Below are positions 13,350 to 22,104 of a DNA stretch of 64,000 bases, in pieces. Where the stretch lies: NCBI GenBank assembly GCA_963457665.1, contig OY735206.1, positions 26,322,210 through 26,386,209 of the forward strand, read 5' to 3'. The first letter of the stretch is position 1; every line of letters starts with the position of its first letter. Both the position numbers and the translations under genes were made by a program. The notes beneath the pieces are model-generated. The model was not told the DNA's origin, made no database searches, and was given only the letters and a program-made list of their open reading frames with translations. The DNA comes from Thysanoteuthis rhombus (taxonomy: Eukaryota; Mollusca; Cephalopoda; Oegopsida; Thysanoteuthidae).

Positions 13350-14515
13350 GAGAAAAAGGGTAGACGTTTTAGATCTATCTATTGATTGGCTTTGAACTAG
13401 ATCATCCGTGTGTTAGATAATGGAATGCTTATCACTATACCTTGATCACTGCTCCTTTCTTTTAGGCAATTTTCTACTACATGTTTATATATGTGTGTGT
13501 ATGCATGTATGTATGTATTTAGGTTGTGGCATATACGCATATCAATGGTTAGAGCAACTCTGCATGATTACACATAGATATGATAATATCAAAAAGTAAA
13601 TAAACTTCAGAAAATTGCTAAATGGTTCCGCTCAAAGATATTAGTCAACCATCATTATTTCTGGAAATGACCACAAATGAAAGATTTTTTTCTACTGCAA
13701 CGATGACTTCAATTGAATTATTCACATGAGCATGGACCTACGAGAGGACATCCTCTCCAACGCAACAACTACGCTGTAAAAACTAAATACCAATGGTGTG
13801 CACTTTCAGCTTGAATTGCAGAAGAGTATTTTTTTTTAAAGAATCATTTCTTATCTGGACTTATTCTCTTCTTTTCTTTCTTTTTTTTTTTTTTTGTATT
13901 ATGCCATCTTATCCAGACTTCATATTGTTTACTACTCAATCATTTTACGATGTCATGTTGCTCGTTGTCTTCGATGTTTCCTATTCTCAGCATCATTGTT
14001 AAAAAAAACAACAGACTTTTTGATTGTGTCTGCACTATGTGCATATAAAGGGCATGGAACCGCAACAGGTATTAAATTTGGTGCCTCGATTTGTTGATGA
14101 AAAAATACCAACCCATCTATCACCGAACTTGATTTGTCAATTCGAACCGCAACTCATTTTTTCTTTGTCTTCATTCCACCCACACAAAAACGAACAGCTT
14201 TCCCCTTTTATCAACCCTCCTGTTCAAACTAACGGCTTCTTACGCGTGTCTCAGATTGAGCTGCTAGAATATGGACATTTTTTGCATATAATCGGACCAT
14301 GATGGAATCATCGACGGGAAAAGATTCACTGATGTCATAATGGTTTTCTTAGCAATTCATAAGTTTGTTGTTCAAAACTTCAGAATTTGATCAACCATGA
14401 TATGCTACAGAAGCTGCACGTTCTCTCCTCTTTATTCTCACATAGCCAAGTCGTCTATTCCTCAAATCACATCAACATCCATTGTCATTTCAACGGTTGA
14501 GAAATAGTCAAAATA

Positions 14516-14517
<2 letters not shown>
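13347..14517. other. Intergenic stretch, nothing recognised
   Basis: No supported feature. A 92-codon ORF (14024-14302, +) has mixed composition but matches no family I know and lacks splice or regulatory context. Confidence 0.5.

Positions 14518-14608
<91 letters not shown>
14518..14608. repeat. (TA)n microsatellite, 91 bp
   Basis: A pure TA tract. Confidence 0.97.
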
Positions 14609-14610
<2 letters not shown>

Positions 14611-14834
14611 ATTATGCTATTTTTCTTTTTTTAAATTTCCACCATTTGACTCATAAAACACTTTTATATGAGCACTGTACGCCTGAATAGGTGAACATTC
14701 ATCGGAAAAAGACAAAAGCTCCATCAGAATACAGAAACATATACACTTACACGAGCACATATCAACGAACTTGAAAACACGCACACACGTACTTACCTAC
14801 GCAAAGGGACTAGTCAATGCACATGTAATCTGGA

Positions 14835-15110
14835 AAGCTCGTTATAACGGCATTATTCAATGACACAGCTCGTAATGGTACGATCATTTTTACATTCTCG
14901 TTATCAAAATCATTTTTTGATTCATTGGTGAGCCATATTCCGGGCATTAAACCGTGTAAACGAGATAAAAAGTCGTTTTAATGTACTCTTTTTGGTTTAT
15001 GATTATGATTAAATTTTACAGGATATGGTCCGTTATAACGGCTAAATTCATTGTAATGGCAGATTCGTTAAAAAATCATTTTTCAATCCCTGTGAATGCC
15101 ATAATGATGC
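14835..15110. repeat. Non-coding module with repeated CGTTATAACGG motifs (possible DNA-transposon end)
   Basis: The palindrome CGTTATAACGG occurs at about 14840 and again at about 15032. Degenerate relatives lie between and after them: CGTAATGG, CGTTATCAAA, CGTTTTAATG, TGTAATGG, ATTCGTTAAAA. Repeated copies of such motifs remind me of the terminal and subterminal regions of pogo/Tigger-like elements. No transposase or clear pair of inverted ends is visible, so the assignment is tentative. Confidence 0.4.
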
Positions 15111-15169
15111 GAGTGTACTATGTGTTCTATTATTTTAACCTGATACATGACTATTTTAAACGGTAAAAT

Positions 15170-16050
15170 AATTTCTCTATATTTCATACGTAATGAGGGG
15201 GAGTTTGCCTGTAAATATAATTACATACCCTAACAACAAGTTTCCAAAGTTTCTTTAAGATAGTCGCCACTTTGCATATAGGGCGATGGCCAATAAGTGT
15301 TGCAGCAAAAGTCTGTATTTTGGATCAAACATCAAGTAAGATTGAATAATTCAAGAACTGCAAAAACCAATGAAAATTTTCGATAGTCACTAATGGGATG
15401 CAAAAGCACGTTTTTAGCCTTTTAAATTTTGAAAATTTGAAAAAAAAATCAGATTTTTCGGGATGTATTTTTTTTTTTTTGGATGTTTTAATGATTACTC
15501 TCAAACTGTAGGCAAGAAAACTAACTTTTTGATCAACTTTTCTTTCAGGTTTTTCGATGATCATCCAAAAACAACATGCTGCCAAAAATGTTAATCCTCT
15601 GACATTATCAACTGAGTGACTTAACAGATTTGAGTGTATGTATTCATGACTTATTAACCAAAGATTTGATGACCATGAAATATAATTTCATTGTCCAATT
15701 AGTCATCCGAGTTAGGGATCCCCGCCTCCACAATTCAATAATATATTTCCTTGTATATATTTTACCTGTGCTTTGTAGAATATATATTTCCTTGGCATCT
15801 CAGATAGAATACGCACCTAATCTTACCCATAAGGGCAGCCAATGGTTTATGAACTGAACACTCTGAATATAATTCTTTTTCTAGGAATTCAATTAGCTGT
15901 TACTGGAAGTTACACTCCACTTGCAAGTATGCATTTATCTTTCAGCCATCCTAACCTCACATTCTAGTTGAATTCGTAGAAAATCCTTCAAATGGCAGCC
16001 CCAGTGGAATGTTTAACATTGTAAAGGATCTAAGCCAACTCTTATGAAAT
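15170..16050. other. Intergenic stretch, nothing recognised
   Basis: A T-homopolymer lies near 15468-15480. The ORFs on both strands (86 aa -, 75 aa +) are compositionally biased and unrecognised. Confidence 0.5.
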
Positions 16051-16052
16051 TT

Positions 16053-16270
16053 TCACAGGCATAGCTCCTCCTTAACCAAATGATGCATCGCCATTCGGTA
16101 TGCTATTCTGGTTTTCTTCAATAGCCTTTCTGATAACATCAACCAGTTGTCCGTTGCCAACTGGGGGATTGTCCCTTCAGAAATATCTGCGGGGTTTTTA
16201 GGACCTTTCTTAACCCTTCCCTCCTCTGAGGTATAATCAATATATTTTCCCACTCTAGCAATACACTGTT
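16053..16270 (-). pseudogene. Possible BEL/Pao LTR-retrotransposon pol scrap
   Basis: The minus-strand ORF contains ARVGKYID, then NPADISEGTIPQLATDNW and a LKKT end. The order resembles the segment between RNase H and integrase in BEL/Pao pol: NRVGEIQ, NPAD(x)SRG, then a W-rich stretch. Without the usual SRG and WW(x)GP residues the match is partial. No LTRs, protease, reverse transcriptase core or integrase were found nearby. It is a broken remnant at best. Confidence 0.35.
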
Positions 16271-16738
16271 CGACTGAATTACGCTTTCAATCCACCAATA
16301 GCATCGATTACGAGGCTATTTACGGCAGAATTGTCTCTTTTTCATACATAAAGGATAGACGTAATGGCAGCTTCTTGTGTCTAGCAAGTTTGCTTTATAT
16401 CAAACATCCAAGCAAAATCTGTTCGTTTCTTGAAACTGGTCAGCCTATCTCTGCGGGTGGACGTTTCTTTTAAGAACTTGTTTACAATTTTTTAATCATT
16501 TTGAAGGCATCAAGACTGAAGTAGTCGTAAAAATTTTATTGCTGAGCTATCGTTTATCCAGCATATTTATAGTTTTTCCAACAAAGTTTGAGAGATATGT
16601 ATTAACGATCGCATTATCTATTCGTCTCTCTGTATATCTGTCCGTCCATCAGTCTGATTTATAGTATATATTTCTGATGTAATATTCAAGATATCATCTA
16701 TCAAATTATGTCGGCAACTTGTATTGATTTTTCAAACC

Positions 16739-17032
16739 TCATCATCATCATCATTTTCCCCTTAAGGTTCGTTGTTGAACAGACCTTCTCAAAGATTCAA
16801 TAGACCTCTATTTCTTTCTATGGCTGGGGTCTCTATGTCATCATCTACTAAACCCGTTGAAATCGTCATTCCATTTCATTTCTTAACGGCCCTGATCCTG
16901 CATATGATTTCTTTGAATCTGCGTTGCCACTTGTGATGTCCAGCGGCTGTTTGACACTCTTCTAACATAGCCAATTGAGTTTTCTAATGGAATCTATGAT
17001 ATCTCTGCCCCCTGTCTTTTCTATCATATACT

Positions 17033-17034
<2 letters not shown>
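16739..17034 (-). pseudogene. RTE-type LINE fragment with (GAT)n tail
   Basis: Minus-strand translation gives VRRVSNSRWTSQVATQIQR, equivalent to the HVARMxDxRWTKRVTEW block of RTE reverse transcriptases. After frame changes a FEKVCSTTNL-like C-terminus follows. The plus strand then shows GTTCGTTGTTGAACAGACC and a short (ATC)n run at 16739-16755, the family's standard 3' end and tail. The copy is 5'-truncated and abuts a (TA)n tract. Confidence 0.7.

Positions 17035-17075
<41 letters not shown>
17035..17075. repeat. (TA)n microsatellite between two elements
   Basis: A pure TA run wedged between the RTE fragment (left) and the hammerhead-bearing repeat (right). Confidence 0.95.
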
Positions 17076-17076
<1 letters not shown>

Positions 17077-17300
17077 GTGTACTTTAGAGAGTGAGACAGA
17101 CTCGGGAGTGAAGTTTTTGGTGGTAAGGTTTATTAATCCTTATATGTCAATAGTCCATACATGTTTCGGGATTTCTCCAATCATCAGTGGTTTGCGTTGT
17201 GTGAGTGGGAATTAAAATGTACCATGTGGAACCAGAGTCCACCGCCAGGGGCTATGCATTGTGGGTAGGTTTTGTTGTCAGGGCTACTAGAGGCCTCATG
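17076..17300 (-). repeat. Penelope-associated repeat with hammerhead-like core, copy A
   Basis: Homologous to 58380-58644 in the opposite orientation. Shared blocks on the element strand, in order: GGTGGACTC, a spaced CATG block, CACTCAC-like sequence, CCACTGATGA...GAAACATGT, AATAAACCTTAC, and GAGTCTGTCTCACTCTCTAAAG. It ends at a (TA)n tract exactly as the other copy does. It probably belongs to the Penelope-like element whose reverse-transcriptase start lies at 17650-17850 on the same strand. Confidence 0.65.
17155..17190 (-). ncRNA. Hammerhead-ribozyme-like core (degenerate)
   Basis: The minus strand reads CCA-CTGATGA, a short arm GGA-GAAA-TCC with flanking mispairs, then GAAA-CATG-TA-TGG. 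The hammerhead parts in order are stem I (CCA/TGG, 3 bp), CUGAUGA, stem II, GAAA, a tiny stem III (the A-U and C-G pairs around AU), and a UA cleavage position in UH form. Known members of Penelope-like elements carry minimal hammerheads of this kind. The base pairs next to the core in stem II are mismatched (T:C), so activity is doubtful. The second copy at 58514 supports the reading. Confidence 0.5.
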
Positions 17301-17639
17301 CTGAATGTAAGAATGACCAGGAGGTATTGGGATTTGTGTGAAGCAGCAGCGGTTGGTCTTGGGGAGGGCAGAGTGTGTCAAGGTAGGGGGTAGTGTTGTG
17401 GAGGTGGATTTTTTGGTATGTTTGGGATAGTGTAGGAGGGGTGGTGGGGTCAAGGAGCTACATAGTTATCAACCTTAAAAATTACTGAAAATGTTTTGGC
17501 TTTGATTTGGACAGGGGTTGTAACAGGCTAAGGTGAAGTTTTTCCTATGGGTCTAGGTGACTTTGAAGCTTCCATTATTGAATGTGTCTAAGATGTGGGT
17601 GTGAGGATATTAATGGTAGGAGTTGTGTGTATTAGTGTT

Positions 17640-17852
17640 CTGTGTGGTGAGGGTTGTTCAGTTTAGTATTTAATCCATTAGGATATAGGGTTTTAAGTTT
17701 GTTGATCCACCCCAAAGTGGGCTCTAAGTTTGATCCTTCCGAAGAAGTCATAGAGATCTTTGTTGAGGGTGTGATTGTTGAAGTGTGGGGGTCGGGGACA
17801 GAAATTAAGGCCCTTGTTAAGGAGTTTGAATGTGTCCCTAGTAATATAATAT
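17640..17852 (-). pseudogene. Penelope-like element, N-terminal reverse-transcriptase fragment
   Basis: Minus-strand translation just inside the TA tract reads FKLLNKGLNFCPRPPHFN, then LNKDLYDFFGRIKLRAHFG. The pattern LL(x)KGLNF(x)P, followed after about 15 residues by DL(x)(x)F(x)R(x)(x)L(x)(x)(x)F, marks the region before the fingers domain in Penelope-type reverse transcriptases. The rest of the reverse transcriptase and any GIY-YIG endonuclease are missing; the sequence breaks off near 17650. Between here and the hammerhead repeat (17300-17640) only proline/threonine-rich noise is visible. Confidence 0.6.
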
Positions 17853-17857
17853 AATAG

Positions 17858-17859
<2 letters not shown>

Positions 17860-17933
<74 letters not shown>
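17860..17933. repeat. (TA)n microsatellite
   Basis: A pure TA tract that closes the other side of the Penelope-related segment. Confidence 0.96.
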
Positions 17934-17937
<4 letters not shown>

Positions 17938-18289
17938 AGTTCTTCGTTGAAAGCTAATCTTTTGATTAAGATCCCTGTCTTAGTTCCATGTGCGACTACC
18001 TGGGGATACATGGGCTCTAGACCCTCGTTTTGAACATTAATTGGATTGCTTTGTTTCTGAATATTGGACTTTCCCTTTGAAAGCTCACAAACATCTTCAT
18101 TTGATCCATTCTTTTTCTGGGGATTTCATCAAGATAAATCGTCTAAAGTAAATGTAGTGGGCTATTTCAAATTTATCAATTATAGACACATATTCTCACC
18201 TTGATTTTGTACCAGCTTCCGAGTCCCGTTGACACATATAAGCTTTCGCCGAGTGAAAGTCAAGGGAAGTTGATTGGTAGTCCCAAAGG

Positions 18290-18480
18290 GAGGGTATACA
18301 TCCAATGAATCGACCTGATTGTCAATTATGGAACTGAAACATGGAGCTTAACTAAAAGATTGACATCATGATTGACAAGACGGTCAGATCTTGGGGAAAG
18401 TCTATATCAAACGACGGACGTGAAAAATGTTACTGCTGCTGCTGATGATGTAATTGTCAATTTGCATTCATGTAGCACGT
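18290..18480 (+). pseudogene. RTE-type LINE 3' fragment with internal deletion
   Basis: The stretch 18320-18365 matches the copy at 35455-35500 (ATGGAACTGAAACATGG and neighbours). At about 18390 the sequence jumps to the terminal block GTCTATATCAAACGACGGACG with GCTGCTGCTGATGATG, as in 35826-35885. Roughly 330 bp that separate these blocks in the 35 kb copy are absent here. Confidence 0.65.
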
Positions 18481-18508
18481 TAAGGTTCAGCGTGGCAGAG
18501 TAAGGTCC
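18481..18508 (+). repeat. Direct repeat flanking RTE ends, copy 1
   Basis: TTCAGCGTGGCAGAGTAAGG, preceded by TTAAGG. It is repeated almost exactly at 18790-18818. Similar sequence upstream (an ATTCATGTAGCACG-like block) extends the match. Confidence 0.7.
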
Positions 18509-18559
18509 TTAGTGTGAACATATGGTGCGATTGAATGGACGAATTCAGAATGTATTGGC

Positions 18560-18789
18560 TCTGTGACGTCCGTGATAGAGAGGGCTAGCGAATCTAGAGT
18601 AGGTTAATGACAAAAGACGGATGCAATAAAGGCTGCTGCTGCATTGGTATCTCGTGTGCCAGCATGGCAGGAGAAGGCCCATCATCCCCACCATATTCAC
18701 ACTCACCTGTGGAAAGCTTGTGAGAAACAACAGATCTTAAAACGATGATTAAAAATCATATGAATTTATGTTTACGTGTACTTGGCATA
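18560..18789 (+). pseudogene. Second, tandem RTE-type 3' end
   Basis: Following GACGTCCGTGATAGAGAGG, the stretch 18600-18640 (GACAAAAGACGGATGCAATA, then GCTGCTGCTGC) parallels the terminal RTE block at 18400-18450. It leads into the second copy of the flanking direct repeat. It reads as a diverged tandem duplication of the fragment just upstream. Confidence 0.4.
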
Positions 18790-18818
18790 TTAAGGGTCAG
18801 CGTGGCAGAGTGAGGTCC
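18790..18818 (+). repeat. Direct repeat flanking RTE ends, copy 2
   Basis: GTCAGCGTGGCAGAGTGAGG preceded by TTAAGG. It pairs with 18481-18508. Confidence 0.7.
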
Positions 18819-18938
18819 ACTAACCCTTCCTCTTCAATTCAAGTTTCTTGGAAAACGTCGATGCCAAGCAACAAAGATCAAAAGCTGGTGAATCCCATCC
18901 CTAGCTCCCTGCCAAGCCAAATTAGAAAAAAAGTGAAT

Positions 18939-19104
<166 letters not shown>

Positions 19105-19182
19105 TTACTGAGTATCAAAGTTATAGAATATAAAAAAATCTATAACCTGTGTGGCTTTTCCCTGTTTCTGAATTATCTCTCA

Positions 19183-19229
19183 AACACACATACATACACA
19201 CATGTACACACACACGCACACACACACAC

Positions 19230-19286
<57 letters not shown>

Positions 19287-19287
19287 A
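19183..19287. repeat. (CA)n-(TA)n compound microsatellite
   Basis: ACACATACA and CACG-interrupted CA units are followed by TA. Confidence 0.95.
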
Positions 19288-19860
19288 CACGTAAACTTAA
19301 TGATAAGTACTACTGTATTCAACATCGGTGGCAAGAAGACATCTTTCCTCCTAAATGTTAATAGAAGTGCTTGCCAGCCGTTTGGCATTCCGAGGTCAAA
19401 TCCACTGCCTAGTCATACCAGTTACTTCAGAGAATGTACTCAACGTCCTTTCCCTTTGCACAAGGAGTAACAATGAGGAACCTTTCTCCCAGTCCACTAA
19501 GGACTCGGCAGTTCATCCAAGTTTAGGAACATCACGACTGGATGACTATCAGGGAACACAAGACGTTTTGAACTGGACTGACTTTCACCGAAAGATTCAC
19601 TGTAAGGTCAATTTTTCAAAAGAAAAACAAAAATAGACAAACTGAGGGATCAATTTAGCGAATAAATACATTGGCAATTGAGCCTCTGCTTGACACGTTC
19701 TACGAGACAGTATTTTCAAAACCCTAAAAAGCGTTTTTCCCAGTCCTGAGAAGTGATAAATATCCACATTTTCAGCCTCGTAGCTCTATTGGTGCAAGCA
19801 CGATACATTGGCAGACAACCAGCAGGAAGAACAAGAAAACTGATAAGAATTGCCCCCCCC
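19288..19860. other. Intergenic stretch, nothing recognised
   Basis: A 93-codon ORF (19355-19636, +) of unbiased composition is present but unrecognised, without supporting context. Confidence 0.45.
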
Positions 19861-19861
<1 letters not shown>

Positions 19862-19929
<68 letters not shown>

Positions 19930-19960
19930 GTGTGTATGTACGTATGCATGTATATGTGTA
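19862..19960. repeat. (CA)n-(TA)n-(TATG)n compound microsatellite
   Basis: A short CA run, a TA tract interrupted by TGTA, then TATG/TACG units. Confidence 0.93.
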
Positions 19961-20261
19961 TGTATAAATGTATATCGGTACATCAATATGTCTATAGCCT
20001 AATGATGAAAATAATTATTAAACACTCAAATATCCATTTTTCAACTTATTCACCATCCTTGTCAATGCTCCAAATACTGTGCTTAGCCGTAGTTCACGTA
20101 AGTTTACTTTTTGGAGGTCAATTCCTACATTGATTTAAGACCTTTTCACTGCTTTTGCTTTTGTCTGTTTTGATGTAATCGATTTAGTTTACGGATTCGT
20201 GATTGGTTCCCCCGAATATGTTTTTATTCGATTCCCCTTTGAAGAACGTGTTAATGAATGC

Positions 20262-20651
20262 CAATGAAGTCCTTGAAAGAGGAAAAAATCAAATCAAGCA
20301 TCAGTCTTGGATGGCAATCTTTCGGTAGAGCAAGATGAACTTTTGAGAACTGAACAATCCAATTAGGAAGGAAGAAATGTTTATAACCAATGTAGCTTCC
20401 TAATAGTCAAATATGGATTTAAAACATGGACCATAATCAAAATATTAACGCTCAAACCGACAACTATGTAACGTGCACAAGAGAGAACCAAATTCATATG
20501 GGGCCGTCACAAAACAGCACAGTATATTGGAGTCAAAAGAAGAAATAAATAATAGCGTAGAATTCAATTGGAAATGCGAATGGCAAAGTAGTAGATCTGC
20601 TGCAAGAATGTCAGACGAACAATGTACATAATGGCTCTCAACATAGATCCA

Positions 20652-20747
<96 letters not shown>

Positions 20748-20898
20748 GGAGCTATCGCCGGCAAAATATAGGATAAACAACTTCACAAAAATATTGACTC
20801 CATGACACCAATTACAGAGTGGTCTGGGGATTCTTGGGGAAACTTTATACCCAATCACAGGAATTCAATAGCTGATGATGATAATGATGATGATGACT
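20262..20898 (+). pseudogene. RTE-type LINE fragment split by a TA tract, with (GAT)n tail
   Basis: The plus strand aligns block by block with the 35 kb copy: CCTTGAAAGAGGA, TCTTGGATGGCAA, AGCAAGATGAACTTTTGA, then CATGGACC, the AACGTGCACAAGAGAG region (the RAHER block) and CACAAAACAGCACAG. After an interposed (TA)n tract (20653-20743) it resumes with TGGGGATTCTTGGGGAAACT and finishes GCTGATGATGATAATGATG, the family tail. The frame is destroyed. It is 5'-truncated before the catalytic motifs or has lost them. Confidence 0.72.
20653..20743. repeat. (TA)n microsatellite inside an RTE copy
   Basis: A pure TA tract of about 90 bp located inside the C-terminal coding part of the element, so it arose or expanded after insertion. 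Confidence 0.96.
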
Positions 20899-21029
20899 GA
20901 ATTGTGTAATTATCTACACAGATTAGTGATACCAGATAACAGGTTGGTGCTTTCAGCAAACTAGTTTTTGTTACCAACAGTTGAAAATCAGTATATTGCA
21001 GTGTTTCTATAAAATAGTATATATTCATA

Positions 21030-21031
21030 TG

Positions 21032-21076
<45 letters not shown>

Positions 21077-21200
21077 TCAGAGATAGAGACAGACAGACGG
21101 ACAGACAGACAGACAGAGAGGAAGATAGAGAGAAGTAGGGAGATAGGAAAATATGTGTGTGTGTGTAAATGCCTATGTTTGTGTGTGTGTGCGTGTGCAT
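21030..21200. repeat. (TA)n-(GA)n-(GACA)n-(GT)n compound microsatellite
   Basis: TA (21036-21051), then GA, then GACAGACAGACG units (21078-21118), a GA-rich bridge, and a GT segment to about 21195. Four motif types lie within 170 bp. Confidence 0.93.
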
Positions 21201-21870
21201 CAATAGGCCTGTAATCTGATGATGTAAAAAACAATTATTTTTTACGATGAAGTTTATTTCTCAATGTATTCTCCTTGCCAAGCCTCTTTTCCTAATCTAA
21301 CACTAGTCCATTTAAATAGAAACCAATCACTTAGCAAATAAAAATATCAGATATAAATTCAGCTAATGACTCAGCTACTCTATTGATCAACCGTAATAGA
21401 ACTTCAAGTTCAGACAGGTCTGCAGCTGGAGTTGAACTGGCTGTAATAACTCGATATTCCACTCAAAGAGAAAATATGTTTGTTATCTTGGAATATATAT
21501 TTAGCATTCTTGCTGCAGATCGTCATATTTTGTTTATCTTATATTCATGAGTCGAGCTGACATATTCCTCAAGAGGGACAGTTCATTCAACAAATTATTA
21601 ACCAGCCAGATGAGGTGAGGTGACCAAACGGTCAACGTCATCGTAGCTGAAAAGGGCGAGACACACACGTGCGTTCACACGCATACATAAAAAAGGCACA
21701 CATTAATTATTGATGAAGTACTCACAAATAGAGTTTGTGGAGGTACTGATAGGAAAGTACTACTTGAAAGAGCTTCTGGCCAGCATATCCACGTATAAGC
21801 CATATTTTTTAATTGATTATTCCAGGCTCCCTTGCCATTTACTCTCCGTTGCTATGAATATATCTGTCCA
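21201..21870. other. Intergenic stretch, nothing recognised
   Basis: No domain or RNA gene is recognised. Confidence 0.5.
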
Positions 21871-21874
21871 CATA

Positions 21875-21890
21875 TCTATCTATCTATCTA

Positions 21891-21928
<38 letters not shown>

Positions 21929-21946
21929 ATTTCTCCCTCTTCGTTA

Positions 21947-22016
<70 letters not shown>

Positions 22017-22018
22017 CA

Positions 22019-22076
<58 letters not shown>

Positions 22077-22104
22077 CATTATTATTATTATTATTATATT
22101 ATAA
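21875..22104. repeat. (TCTA)n-(TA)n-(ATT)n compound microsatellite
   Basis: TCTA units, a TA run to 21924, then from 21945 about 155 bp of ATT with scattered ATC. The leucine- and isoleucine-rich ORFs here are artefacts. Confidence 0.96.

Noticed and set aside
14024..14302. 92-codon ORF of mixed composition
   Set aside because: No motif, no family resemblance, and no splice or promoter context that would set it apart from chance in 64 kb.
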